Source: CALGDE01 sp964655355 (lineage in GTDB: Bacteria > Cyanobacteriota > Cyanobacteriia > CACIAM-69d). From it: a stretch of DNA of 64,000 bases. Under the pieces are notes generated by a model. The model had not been told where the DNA came from, did not search any database, and saw only the letters and a program-made list of their open reading frames with translations. The stretch is from NCBI GenBank assembly GCA_964655355.1, contig CAZZMD010000017.1, positions 1 to 64,000 of the forward strand, read 5' to 3'. The position numbers and the translations under genes are program-made. How positions within the stretch are numbered: the first letter of the stretch is position 1; each line of letters opens with the position of its first letter. Of the stretch, positions 16,220 to 25,910 are shown one piece after another.

Positions 16220-19036
16220 TTGTTTGAAAAAATATTTGAAAGAATAATTGCAAACTTTTTACTGATACTTAATGAACTCAGACAAAGAAGCAATAACAGA
16301 ACCTTTAGCGGAAAGATCATTCCTTCTAACTATGACTTCCAAACCGTTATCAGCGATATATTAGGTCCCCATCAAGTTTGGTATCCGGATTCTCAGGAAG
16401 ATGTTGCGACAGCGATCGGCCTTTCGCGTGGATTTAAAACCTTTGTCAAAAGCGGGAGGCAAGTAGCAAGACAAGACGTTGTAGACGGCACCAACAGCAT
16501 TGTCATCAACCTAAGCGAATTAGCACAGATCTCCGTCAACGAAAATAGAGTATCAGTGGAAGCGGCCGCCACACCCGAAGATGTCGCCACGCAACTTATA
16601 GAACATGGTTTAGCACTTCCACTCTCAGACGATCCACTCAAGAGCATTGTCTCAACTGTATTGGGCGATCATGTCACACATTTGACCCGTAGTTTAGGAT
16701 TGCTATCCGACTATGTATCTGAACTTCGTGTTGTGGAACCTGATGGCACGCCAGTTACATTGCAATCCAGCGAAGACTCGTCATGCCTGGCACAGTGGGA
16801 AAATTCCAAAGGCGTCATTACTCAAATCACATTTGAAGCAGCAGCAGCCACAGACCTTTGGATGCAACGATATGCCTTCCCTTATCCGGGTGCCTTAGAG
16901 TTTCGGGACCTCGTACAAGACCTATTTTTAAGACCGAATTTACCGGAGCGCTGTGACTTAATATTGGACGTCTGTAGTGGCATTCACCTATTACCCATCG
17001 TGCGAGTTACTGCTCTTGGCAGTCAAGAAGAGGATAGATCAGCCCTAGTAGAACAGATCTCCAACGTGCTAAATTCCCGTGTTGAGGAACTTCCGTCAGA
17101 CTCATTTGCAGGGGCCGAAGTCCTCGAAGCGATTCTTGATGCGGGTCAAGGAGCAGGTCTAGATCCGGTCATTGATTCGGAAAGGCTAGACAAAATTGAG
17201 ACTAGCGATGGCGATAGAGAAGCCTTTTTGGCTGAATATGCTGACTATATCCATCTTGGAGTTGCCTATAGTGAGGACGGAACCGGCCCCTTAGAAAGGA
17301 ACCTGAACCTATCCGCACGTTTGCAATTCAACCAAGACGATGCGATCGAGGTCACGGGTTATGCCTACACCCCCACAGGGCCGACCTTAGAGCCCACGAC
17401 TCCGGTGTCAAGTTTTGCCGACAGAGCCCCCACCACTCAAAAACCAATCCCATGCCACGAAAAATTTTCCATGCCCTGTCCTACAAAGGCACCATCGGGA
17501 CCAATCCCTAAGTTCAAAGGGGATGTCTATGAACGTGGCGATTGTGGGTACCGCTGTCGCGCAAAGGTTTATGCAACAACCTCTTACCCAGAGCAAGAGG
17601 TGACTCCCTTAATGATTGCTTACCCACGGGACGTAGAGGATATTAAGGCAGCCATTAAATATGTCCAGTCAAAAAACGCCCAGTCAACAAATGACCCGTC
17701 AAAAAAATTATCTATCGTTGCGAGAAGTGGCGGTCATCAATACTCTGGCAAATCTTCGGGAGGTGACACAACGATAGTGCTGAGTATGGATGCTTTTAAC
17801 CACCTCAGCATCTCTGGGAATATTGCTAAGGTTGGCCCCGCCGTTGCATTAACGAATCTGGCAGCTCGCTTTAAAAGAGAGAAAGTAACTATTCCCCATG
17901 GCGAATGTCCGCAGGTGGCCATTGGCGGTCATGCTCAAACAGGAGGCTATGGTCATCTTGTTCGTAGTTTTGGCTTAACCCTTGACCATATTGAAGCATT
18001 CGACATCGTGCTGGCGAATGGGGACCTACGCACAGTCACGCGTCCAAAACCGGGCTCCCCACTGTCCACGATCGATGAGGAGCTTTTCTGGGGAGTACTA
18101 GGGGGAAATGCTGGATCATTTGGCATCATCACCAGCTACACGTTCGACTGTATTAGAGATTGCAAGCACAAGCACTCTTACGGATATGTTGAAACCAGAA
18201 AATATACAAAGGATCGCTACTTCAACCTTATGAAGGAAGTTCAGGCATGGACAAAAAGAGTTGAAGCAGGGACATTACCAGATACCGACTTAATGATGAC
18301 AGTAATATCAACGGGAGGGATACGATTTTTTCCAGCACTGTTTGTTGAAGCCGTCAACAAAGACCTACCTGTCGAAGACGATGGAGACATTCCAGACGAG
18401 TTGCAGTCAATCCATCAGGCAATATCGGCAGAGACAAGCTTGTGGGAGAATATCCTACGCTTTGAATCTGGCGAGAAAGACCTTTCTGACTTGTCAGATT
18501 CGTTCGTACGTCGCTGGCCAGCAACAACCCATGATGGGCGCGAGTTTAGGTATCCCTATAAAAAGCGGGTCAACTGCACGAATGAAGCACTAACCGATGA
18601 ATTTGTTGAACAGTTTGTAAACAAGGTTGATGAGGTGGTGTACGCGGATGGCGTAAAGATTGTCTTCCAAATGAATATAGGCGGCGGTGAATACCAGAAG
18701 GAAGAGAATAGACTCATAACCTCAATTCCTCATCGAGATTACGTTTTCTGCTTCGTTTTCGATCTCTTCTACCGCGAAGGCTACAAGTCGGAGGCGCAAA
18801 GACTGCAGGATGAAATGCAGCAGTTGGTTGATGATCACTTTAGTAAGGATCAGGAGCAACGAGTTTTCTGGGGTTCTTTCGGCGATAGTAATGATACTGA
18901 TATTAGCAAGGTAGAGGTCAGACAAAAGTACTACGACAATGAACAGGATTATAAAAAATTGCAAAAACTCAAATTAAGAGTAGACCCTAACGACATCTTC
19001 CATACATCGTTGACGGTCAAGTTGCCAAGTCAGTAA
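16220..19036 (+). CDS. Tandem FAD-linked oxidase, berberine-bridge-enzyme type, with a degenerate first module
   Basis: The protein has 938 residues. TTG at 16220 is taken as the start because AGGAGA lies 9 nt upstream. There are two PCMH-type FAD-binding modules. The C-terminal one (residues ~450-938) looks complete: ARSGGHQYSGKS carries the histidine (residue ~504) and HGECPQVAIGGHAQTGGYG the cysteine (~562) that bind FAD bicovalently in this family. A BBE-type tail, RVDPNDIFH, ends the protein. The N-terminal module (residues ~40-420) keeps the fold (VWYPDSQEDVATAIGL, GTNSIVINLSELAQISV), but the flavin-binding His motif is replaced (FVKSGRQVARQDVVDG), so it probably does not carry covalent FAD. 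Bicovalent BBE-like enzymes oxidise sugars, alcohols or alkaloid-like compounds; the substrate here is unknown. Codon use is AT-richer and HIP1 sites are sparse, consistent with transfer. Confidence 0.8.
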   Translation: MFEKIFERIIANFLLILNELRQRSNNRTFSGKIIPSNYDFQTVISDILGPHQVWYPDSQEDVATAIGLSRGFKTFVKSGRQVARQDVVDGTNSIVINLSELAQISVNENRVSVEAAATPEDVATQLIEHGLALPLSDDPLKSIVSTVLGDHVTHLTRSLGLLSDYVSELRVVEPDGTPVTLQSSEDSSCLAQWENSKGVITQITFEAAAATDLWMQRYAFPYPGALEFRDLVQDLFLRPNLPERCDLILDVCSGIHLLPIVRVTALGSQEEDRSALVEQISNVLNSRVEELPSDSFAGAEVLEAILDAGQGAGLDPVIDSERLDKIETSDGDREAFLAEYADYIHLGVAYSEDGTGPLERNLNLSARLQFNQDDAIEVTGYAYTPTGPTLEPTTPVSSFADRAPTTQKPIPCHEKFSMPCPTKAPSGPIPKFKGDVYERGDCGYRCRAKVYATTSYPEQEVTPLMIAYPRDVEDIKAAIKYVQSKNAQSTNDPSKKLSIVARSGGHQYSGKSSGGDTTIVLSMDAFNHLSISGNIAKVGPAVALTNLAARFKREKVTIPHGECPQVAIGGHAQTGGYGHLVRSFGLTLDHIEAFDIVLANGDLRTVTRPKPGSPLSTIDEELFWGVLGGNAGSFGIITSYTFDCIRDCKHKHSYGYVETRKYTKDRYFNLMKEVQAWTKRVEAGTLPDTDLMMTVISTGGIRFFPALFVEAVNKDLPVEDDGDIPDELQSIHQAISAETSLWENILRFESGEKDLSDLSDSFVRRWPATTHDGREFRYPYKKRVNCTNEALTDEFVEQFVNKVDEVVYADGVKIVFQMNIGGGEYQKEENRLITSIPHRDYVFCFVFDLFYREGYKSEAQRLQDEMQQLVDDHFSKDQEQRVFWGSFGDSNDTDISKVEVRQKYYDNEQDYKKLQKLKLRVDPNDIFHTSLTVKLPSQ

Positions 19037-19049
19037 ATAGTCAAAGAAA

Positions 19050-19090
19050 ACCAAAGATCCCTGTAGACTCATTTATAGGGATCCTTTGGT
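19050..19090 (+). terminator. Hairpin terminator of the flavoprotein gene
   Basis: ACCAAAGATCCCT (19050-19062) pairs with AGGGATCCTTTGGT (19077-19090), one base bulged, beginning 14 nt after the stop codon. The following ATTTAA is only weakly T-rich. Confidence 0.6.
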
Positions 19091-19181
19091 ATTTAACGGG
19101 TCTAAGTTGAGTTTTTCGAGGATATTTATTTTCCTCTTTAATCTGGCTTAAAGCCCCCAGACAAGCTGGATTTTATCCACA

Positions 19182-19946
19182 TTGATGACTCGCGGGGGCA
19201 TTGTCAAATTAACTGAGGTGATAGATCCGGCTGAGATTAACGGGACAAGTTCATGGGCGCTTGCGACAAACGTCATCGATTTCCTATCGAGATTATTCGC
19301 CACTGTGTCTGGCTACACCTTCCCCTTGAGCTACCGCGACATCGAGAAGATGATGCTCTATCGCGGTATTGAGGTGACCTACGAAACGGTCCGCAATTGG
19401 TGCCAAAGGTTTGCGCAGGACTATGCCAATCAGATTCGTAAACGACGCCGGATCCCGGTGGATAAGTGGCACCTTGACGAAGTGATGGTCACCATCAAAG
19501 GAGAGCATTTTTACCTGTGGTGAGCGATCGATGCTCAAGGTCAGGTGATTGATATTCTCATGCAGCGCCGTCGCGATAAGGTCGCAGCGAAGAAGTTTTT
19601 TCGCAAACTGCTCAAGGGCACCGGATTTGCTCCTCGGGTCATCACCGATAAGATGAGGAGCTACGGAGCAGCAAAGAAGGACTTGACACCAGGAGTAGAG
19701 CACCGACAGCACCGGGGGTTGAACAATCGGGCAGAGAATTCCCATTGCTCGACTAGAACCCGAGAAAGACGAATGGGGCGTGTCAAATCTCCAGGAGGAG
19801 CCCAACGACTCCTAGCTGCTTTTGAGCCGATACGAGGTTACTTTCATCCCCATCAACATCAACACTCTGGGAGTGATTATCGAGTAACGATGAGCCAGCG
19901 ATTTGCAGACTGGTGTGAGCTGACGCGGTTAGCCTCTACTGCATAG
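19182..19946 (+). pseudogene. IS6-family transposase, interrupted by an in-frame stop
   Basis: The first part (19182-19523) contains YTFPLSYRDIEKMMLYRGIE, VTYETVRNWCQRFAQDY and KWHLDEVMVTIKGEHFYLW. It ends at a TGA (19521-19523) where IS6 transposases usually have Arg (CGA). The same frame then continues with AIDAQGQVIDILMQRRRDK, FFRKLLKGTGFAPRVITDKM, HRQHRGLNNRAENSH and MGRVKSPGGAQRLLAAFEPI to 19946. The three DDE acidic residues (LDEV, TDKM, RAENSH) are all kept, so the stop is the main lesion. Terminal inverted repeats were not found at either side. The element is presumed inactive unless the stop is read through. Confidence 0.85.
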
Positions 19947-20332
19947 AAGTAGCGTTTCTGGGAGTGAGCAGGACGGTGGTATCTCATCCAGAAAACAGAA
20001 GGCTAACTTTGACAGTGCCTTCAGGCTGTTTTCATGAAATTTGAAGGACTGTTGTATATCGTCACAAATGTATATCGTCACAAAGAGCAGTTCCCTCTTT
20101 GCTGAGGTAATAATCACCATACCTAATGAAGCGATTAACATCCGGATGGCGCCATGAAGTGATAGGCAAGTGCCAGGTAGAGACGCAAGTGATACTGCCC
20201 CATTGCGCCAAAAAAATATTGAATTCAAACTAAGTAGAGTTTTTCTCTATGTAAAAAAAATTGATCTCATCCGGATTAAAATACTCTGAGCAGTAGGAAA
20301 GGGAGTAATCACGTTTCAGACGCTTTCCACCC
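19947..20332. other. Intergenic debris between the IS6 remnant and the COP23-like gene
   Basis: No supported gene. It contains two tandem copies of a 16-bp unit GTATATCGTCACAAA(T/G) at 20054-20085. The open frame on the minus strand here has no protein-like features. Confidence 0.4.
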
Positions 20333-21211
20333 ATGAAACCTTCCCATTTTGCCGCTTCATTCTGGTTAGCTTGCGGTCTGCTTGGCGTAGTACTACTCGC
20401 TTCAGTCCAATCCCAATCCCCGTCCCCTTCCACCGCACCAAAAGCGACTCAAAGTCCAGCCAGTCAACCTTCCCCTGCACCGCAAGCAAACCAAAGTCCA
20501 CCGGTCAAGCCGCCAGTGCAAACATCTCAGACGCCTCTTCCCGAAAGTGCCCCCCCCCCAATAGCGAGCTCCGCACGATTTGCTAATCCCACTATTCCAC
20601 CCTCACCGGTTAGTAAGTCTGGAGAATCTGAGGGTGATTACTCTCAAATGATTCCTAAAAATGCTGTTTTTGGATGTGATGATCCTGGTCCTGGATTGCG
20701 TGACGGGAACGGTGGAACAACCAACAATGCCTTGATTGTGACGCAGACTTCTCCCTCTGGCGGCAGTAGCGTATACGGTAGACAACAGGGAGACTTAGTT
20801 ATCTTCACCAAATCTGATTTTAATGCTCTGAATTTAAAGTCTCCACAAACCCAACCACAAGTAATGGGTGCTTCTCAACCGCAAGTGTCGGGTGTTCCTC
20901 AACCACAAGTGACGACGCTACAGGTTGACTCTGGTGCACTCCGATGTGCGCAGACTGCACGATATCTCAATTACTTTGTTCAGAATCCAAACGAATTTCA
21001 AGGTTTTATTTTCAGAGTCGATGACTCCTCTAAACCTCACATGATCTGCTACGCACCATCAGGGGCTCCGTGTGGAGACACCCAGGCAAGATTAGTAATG
21101 TTATTGCCAAGAAGCAAAGACTCTAGCTCAGCCTTAGACGCCTTGCAAAAATTCACGACAAACTTAAACTTGATGCGCAACGTACCTGGCTCTGAAGCTG
21201 TTTATAACTAG
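20333..21211 (+). CDS. COP23-domain-like secreted protein
   Basis: The protein has 292 residues, with a clear N-terminal signal sequence (FWLACGLLGVVLLASVQS), so it is exported. Residues ~25-95 are Pro/Ser/Gln-rich, a probable cell-wall-spanning linker. Residues ~105-290 resemble the COP23 (circadian oscillating polypeptide) domain: a first Cys (FGCDDPG), then RCAQTARYLNYFVQN, the pair MICYAPSGAPCGD, and the closing LLPRSKDSSSALDALQKF helix. A Q-rich repeat (QPQVMGASQ, QPQVSGVPQ, QPQVTTLQV) is inserted before the second Cys. COP23 proteins are found mainly in cyanobacteria and their role is unknown. It is flanked on both sides by IS remnants. Confidence 0.6.
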   Translation: MKPSHFAASFWLACGLLGVVLLASVQSQSPSPSTAPKATQSPASQPSPAPQANQSPPVKPPVQTSQTPLPESAPPPIASSARFANPTIPPSPVSKSGESEGDYSQMIPKNAVFGCDDPGPGLRDGNGGTTNNALIVTQTSPSGGSSVYGRQQGDLVIFTKSDFNALNLKSPQTQPQVMGASQPQVSGVPQPQVTTLQVDSGALRCAQTARYLNYFVQNPNEFQGFIFRVDDSSKPHMICYAPSGAPCGDTQARLVMLLPRSKDSSSALDALQKFTTNLNLMRNVPGSEAVYN

Positions 21212-21221
21212 GGATTTATTG

Positions 21222-21927
21222 ACGCGAGTACGGGATAAAGAAAGGCGGGAGCGTTTAGTCTGAACAAAACAAAACCATTCAGCTGCTCCCGCCAATCATG
21301 TCTAGTCTAGAAGCTTTGTTTTGGGACGTAGATGACTTCTGCCAAGCCTTCGAGCCCCAGTGGAATCGACAGTTGCTCAACGATGGCGTCAAACGGCGCA
21401 ATCGACCTCGACAGTTGAGCTTGAGCACAATTCTGACCCTGCTGATTGCCTTTCTCCATCAGGGATATCGCACCTTCAAAGGCTATTATCAACGGCATGT
21501 TCGAGAGCATTGGGCGACTGCCTTCCCCGGTCTGGTCAGCTCTCAACGCTTCGTCGACTCAGTCAACATCGGGTCTTCCGCAATCTGGCGGCTCGGAGCA
21601 AGACATCGGTGGGCTGGTTCTTTGGCGTCAAGCTGCATCTGGTTATCAATCATCACGGAGAACTGCTCGATTGCTGCTTCAGTTCTTCGCCAAGCCCCGT
21701 CGCAAGATGAAGAATGCTTTGATGCTCGAAGGGGATAAGTTTCTGGCTCGCAAGCGGTGTCTTATCGAGACAGTCATCGGGTAACTCAGGATCGTTTGCC
21801 AAATGGAGCATTCGAGACATCGCAGTCCAGTCAATTGCTTTGTACACTTGATGGCGGGGCTAGTGGCGTACTGCCATCAACCCCGCAAACCGTCTTTGAG
21901 CCTCTAGGTCTTATCCCGTACTCGCGT
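21222..21927 (+). mobile_element. IS982-family element, internally deleted, with transposase pseudogene
   Basis: The ends are perfect inverted repeats over ACGCGAGTACGGGATAA (21222) and its complement ending at 21927, flanked by the direct repeat TATTG on both sides, which fits a target duplication. The transposase begins at 21298 (MSSLEALFWDVDDFCQAFEP, RNRPRQLSLSTILTLLIAFL, YRTFKGYYQRHVREHW, AFPGLVSSQRFVDSV), typical IS982. It then breaks up by frameshifts, with pieces such as GWFFGVKLHLVINHHGELL in another frame. At ~706 bp it is shorter than the usual ~1 kb, so internal sequence is lost. It could be moved in trans because both ends are intact. Confidence 0.85.
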
Positions 21928-22620
21928 TATTGAGGCGATGTACCGCCAACTCTGGGCGCTCTCGACAGAAGATTCATAGTCCCGACTCAAACGGCGACAC
22001 CATCGCAACTAACCAAAGGTTTGCTCCAAAACCCAGCGTTTGGGAACGAGAACGAATCCTTGGACTTCTCTTGGACGCAGCACTTTCTCCAAAATCCAGT
22101 GATGGGTATCCATCACCCAACGCACCAAGGGCTCTCCCTGATAGCCCCCATCGACTAGAATTCTGTCGAGTCTCCCAAGGTTCACGTCTCGGCGAGCCAC
22201 ATCGTTTAGCAATTGCTTCAAACCGGCTCCGTCATATCCCACTTGGCGAGCCACCATGGGGAATGTTGGAACGGATTGGCTATCCACCACTGCCAAAGAG
22301 GGTGAGGGGGGCGATCGCACTCCACCGTTCGAGTCCACTGCCTCAAGTGTTCATTCACTTGCTCCCACGTATCATGCTCTTGCCATCGGGCGAAGTAGTC
22401 GTAAACGGTTTGGTAGGGAGGATAGGTTTTTGGAAGATAGCGCCAAGGGCATCCCGTGCAGAGGATATAGAGAATTCCGTTGAGAACTTGGCGCAAGTTC
22501 ACAGTGCGAGGGCGTCCATCAGATTTGGCGGAAGGCAGTAGAGCGGCGAGTCAGTCCCATTGGTCGTCGCTGAGGTCACTGGGATAGGCTTGGGGGCATC
22601 GCTCATGAGAGCTGTTGTGT
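21928..22620 (-). pseudogene. IS5-family transposase remnant
   Basis: Pieces of one transposase lie in order on the minus strand: AYPSDLSDDQW, then a stop in place of a sense codon, RPRTVNLRQVLNGILYILCT, GCPWRYLPKTYPPYQTVYDY, WEQVNEHLRQWTRTVE. A frameshift follows, then SLAVVDSQSVPTFPMVARQV, RILVDGGYQGEPLVRWV, LVPKRWVLEQTFG, another stop (TAG for the usual Trp), and LRWCRRLSRDYESSVESAQS. Two stops, at least one frameshift and a probable internal deletion after GYDGA mark it as long dead. The IS982 element at 21222 sits directly at its 3' end, so the two are probably nested. Confidence 0.85.
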
Positions 22621-22784
22621 TGTAACCACAGGCTAACTCCCGTTAGCTTTTTTACTTTTCAGACATCTACTTACTTATCGCCCCACATTTTTGCAACAGA
22701 ACCGCCTTCCCGACTAGAAAGCTAGATTTGACAGTGTAGTGCAAGATATTGGTGCATGGGAAAATCGTCTCGGTTCAACCTGTC

Positions 22785-23789
22785 ATGTCTAAGCTACAGT
22801 CTGAAAATTCATCGTCTGGCTTTGTCCAAGTCGCACTGGTTACTTTAGTAACCATCGTGCTTTTAACCATCGTTGCTTTCGCCTTACGGGATGGTTGGGT
22901 GGACAAGTTTCAACAAGCCCTTGAGAAAAGACAACGGGAAGCGAATGCCGAAAAACTACGCTCATCGAAAAGCTGTCCCGGTTGCGATCTCAGTGAAATA
23001 GATTTCACGGGGGACGATTTAAGCGGAGCAGATCTCAGCTCGGCCACGCTATCCAGTGCTATTTTTACCCAAGCCAATCTCAGTGGTGCAAACCTCAGTG
23101 GTGCAGACGCAACCTTTACCGCTTTTCAGCAGGCGGATCTAACCAATTCACAGTTAGATTCCATGGGTGGAACCAGGATTAAGTTGCAGGGCGCTAATCT
23201 GACCGGCGCAAATATCACCCTGGAGGATTTAACGCCGGAACGCTTTGAGTTAGATAAAAGCACAATCTTACCTAGCGGCGACCCACATTTGCCAAAGCTT
23301 GATCTCTCGAGTGTCTGCACAACTGGAGAGGGTATTAAAGAATCAGCAACTTACGGTAGTAACGCCGATTTCCATACCCTTTTAATCCTTGACCTGCCCA
23401 ATGAGAGTGGTCAACCATTCAAAGAGCGTGCGTCTGAGTCAGAGTGGACAGTCCCCCATGGAAATGGAATTGAACTGGTGCTTTGTGTCGATAACACAGG
23501 CGCACAATCAATCGAAAAATGTGAATACTCGATCGCACCGAATCTTCCTTTTTCCAAGGGCACTGTTCTAGCTGAGCGTTTTCGCCGGGTCACCACTCTC
23601 AAACTATATAAAGCGCAAACGGGTGAATTAATGGCATCAGAGACGATCGCTTCACCAGAAGACCCCAAACCTTGTCCAGAGCGAGTCCCTCTCAAGCAAA
23701 AAGAGATTACCAAGATATTTCCGACGAACTTAGATAAAGTTCATCAGCGAATTTTGTCCTGGGCTACGCCCTATGTTGACAAGAAATAA
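22785..23789 (+). CDS. Membrane-anchored pentapeptide-repeat protein
   Basis: The protein has 334 residues from the ATG at 22785 (MSKLQSENSS); a TTG at 22749 is a longer alternative. One hydrophobic segment (VALVTLVTIVLLTIVAFAL, residues ~15-33) anchors it in the membrane. After a short helix comes CPGCDLSEIDFTGDDLSGAD, opening a pentapeptide-repeat stretch (A(D/N)LSxA pattern) to residue ~165, expected to fold as a right-handed quadrilateral beta-helix. The C-terminal ~170 residues are a non-repetitive domain with two Cys (LSSVCTTGEG, LVLCVDNTG) and do not match a family I know. Function is unknown. Spacing to the next gene is ~160 nt on the same strand. Confidence 0.75.
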   Translation: MSKLQSENSSSGFVQVALVTLVTIVLLTIVAFALRDGWVDKFQQALEKRQREANAEKLRSSKSCPGCDLSEIDFTGDDLSGADLSSATLSSAIFTQANLSGANLSGADATFTAFQQADLTNSQLDSMGGTRIKLQGANLTGANITLEDLTPERFELDKSTILPSGDPHLPKLDLSSVCTTGEGIKESATYGSNADFHTLLILDLPNESGQPFKERASESEWTVPHGNGIELVLCVDNTGAQSIEKCEYSIAPNLPFSKGTVLAERFRRVTTLKLYKAQTGELMASETIASPEDPKPCPERVPLKQKEITKIFPTNLDKVHQRILSWATPYVDKK

Positions 23790-23951
23790 GACGGCAGTCG
23801 CCCAGTCTAAAAAACCTATCGAGTGCAAGGGACTCATTTGAATTTCCCTGGAGAATATCAACTTAAATCTTGCGCTTTAATCTTATTAACCATCACCCAA
23901 GTTATCTTCAGTCTCTTCAATACCTTCAGTAAAAGTATGGATGTGCTCAAT

Positions 23952-25592
23952 ATGAAACTATTTTTCCGAACTTCAATAAAAGGGGCTTTAACAGGCGGCG
24001 GGGTGGCGATCGCCCTCAGTGCGGCCACCCTGCTGGGGGGATGTTTCGGTCCTGGGCTGGAAGAGCGGCCCGTCAGCGAACTGGTGGAAATGTTGCAGGG
24101 GGAAGAGGAATCAGACGCCATTTCCGCCGCTAGCGCCCTACGACAGAAAGGGGATCCGGCCGCCATTGATCCCCTCATCGATGCGGCGACCAACAGCGAA
24201 TTTGCCAGTGTTCGTAGACAGTCCACCATGGCGTTGCAGTGGTTCGATGCCCCCAAGGCGATCGCGGCCCTAGTGATCCTTATGGAGGACGGGGATGGCG
24301 AAATTGCCGGCGCTGCCCAACAGGGCTTGAAGTTTGCGGTGGGGCAAAGTTATCAGGCGATCGGCGCGGGGATGGCGGCGGCGAAGGAGGAGAATCCCGA
24401 CGCCTATGAAACGGCATTTACAGTGTTGAAAGGGATGATGGACTCCCCCGAGGAGTTTGAGGTGAGTAACGCAATCACAGCCCTGGGGCAGACCGGCGAT
24501 CCCCGGGCAGGGGCGTTGCTCGTCGAAAAAATGGACACCGCCACGGACTATCAAAAGGGCAAATTGGTGACTGCCCTGGGGAAAATTGACTCGCCGGAAT
24601 CGGTGGCGGCCCTGAAGACTGCGGCGGCGGATGACAATTCGGTGGTGGCGAAGGCGGCGAGTACGGCCCTGCGCAGTTTGGGCTATGTGGATTTGGATCT
24701 GCTGAAGGCGGAATTGGAAACCCTGGGGACGCGGCCCGGGGCGATCGCCACCCTAGGCAAAATGGACACCCCCGAATCCCTACAATTGCTGAAGGCGCAG
24801 TTGGAGTCTCCGTCTGGAGATCGGAAGCAGGTCATCCAGGCATTGGGGAATCGATCCGAGCCGGAGGCCATCGAAGCACTCTTCAACTTTATGCGGGGGA
24901 AAGGGCTGCGATCGCCGGAGGTCATCTCCACCCTGCAACTCATCGGCAACGTGGGCAAACGCTCCCAGGATCCCCAGGTGCCGAAGGCCATTATTAACGC
25001 CTATCGCACTAATGATTTACCCAAAGGCGCGGTCGTCTCTGCCCTGGGCACCATCGGCGATGCGGCCTATGGTCCCGCCCAAGGGCTGCTATCTCACCCG
25101 GAACCCAAGATGGAGGAATTGGGGGTGGCGGTCCTTGGTGTCATCGGCAAGGAAGACGCGATCGCCCCTCTGACGGCCAAGCTAACGGATTGGGAAGTGG
25201 CTCCGGCGGCGGGCACATCCCTCAAACAATTGGGGTGGGAGCCCACGAAGGATCGGGAAAAGGTGCTGATGTGGTTGGCAGCGCGGGACAAAGCCCAACT
25301 CACCGCCAACTGGGACACCACCAAAACCGTTCTGTTGTCGGAGGCCGGTAGCGGCAACGTGGACGCCGTTGCCAATGCCCTTTACGGATTTCTAGGCATC
25401 GGCAACGCCAGCGTCATTCCAGATCTCAAGCAAAACCTGAACGCTAGGGGCAATAAAGACATTGCGCTGGTGTACCTCAACTGCGGTCAACCGGAGCTGG
25501 AGGCAGCGGCCCAGGATTGGGCGAAGCGCAATGGCTACCAAGTCATTAAAACGCCGGGGGTGAGCAATTCTCGAAAGTGGGGAAGCCTTTAG
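23952..25592 (+). CDS. HEAT-repeat (PBS-lyase-like) lipoprotein
   Basis: The protein has 546 residues. The ATG at 23952 (MKLFFRTSIKGALTGGGVAI) gives a lipoprotein signal ending in ALSAATLLGGC, with the lipobox cysteine at residue ~31, so earlier in-frame starts are less likely. The rest is a string of roughly 30-residue HEAT-like helical repeats (for example DAISAASALRQKGDPAAIDP, VSNAITALGQTGDPRAGALL, VVSALGTIGDAAYGPAQGLL) of the kind found in phycobilin-lyase-like and scaffold proteins. No bilin-lyase catalytic signature can be assigned. It is likely a protein-protein interaction scaffold on a membrane face. Confidence 0.8.
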   Translation: MKLFFRTSIKGALTGGGVAIALSAATLLGGCFGPGLEERPVSELVEMLQGEEESDAISAASALRQKGDPAAIDPLIDAATNSEFASVRRQSTMALQWFDAPKAIAALVILMEDGDGEIAGAAQQGLKFAVGQSYQAIGAGMAAAKEENPDAYETAFTVLKGMMDSPEEFEVSNAITALGQTGDPRAGALLVEKMDTATDYQKGKLVTALGKIDSPESVAALKTAAADDNSVVAKAASTALRSLGYVDLDLLKAELETLGTRPGAIATLGKMDTPESLQLLKAQLESPSGDRKQVIQALGNRSEPEAIEALFNFMRGKGLRSPEVISTLQLIGNVGKRSQDPQVPKAIINAYRTNDLPKGAVVSALGTIGDAAYGPAQGLLSHPEPKMEELGVAVLGVIGKEDAIAPLTAKLTDWEVAPAAGTSLKQLGWEPTKDREKVLMWLAARDKAQLTANWDTTKTVLLSEAGSGNVDAVANALYGFLGIGNASVIPDLKQNLNARGNKDIALVYLNCGQPELEAAAQDWAKRNGYQVIKTPGVSNSRKWGSL

Positions 25593-25910
25593 GGGCACGG
25601 CATAGCCGTAGAAAACACTAATTAGAAGACGGCGGATCAGGGCTGAAGTGCAACAGTTAGAAACAAGCGTTGGACACCAGAGAGAGTCTCATTTTTTGCG
25701 TTCTGAAATTACGATCCAAAATTGCGATCTATTGCGATCCTGTGATCCAATGATTGCTGAGATTGCTGAAACTAGCCACAGCAATTTAAGCTCTATCTAA
25801 CGGAACTTCAACCCATACTTCAGCCCAAAAGAGTCTGTGATCCAGGCAAATTCAGCCGTCAGACCCAACACATTTGAAACAAACTTGAAACAAATTTTAT
25901 AACACTCAAA
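25593..25910. other. Intergenic, nothing recognised
   Basis: No gene or RNA is supported. Short near-repeats of TTGCGATC and GATTGCTGA cluster at about 25715-25775. Confidence 0.4.

Noticed and set aside
19929..20228. 99-codon minus-strand open frame beside the IS6 remnant
   Set aside because: No recognisable family, no ribosome-binding site, and it partly overlaps the transposase remnant.
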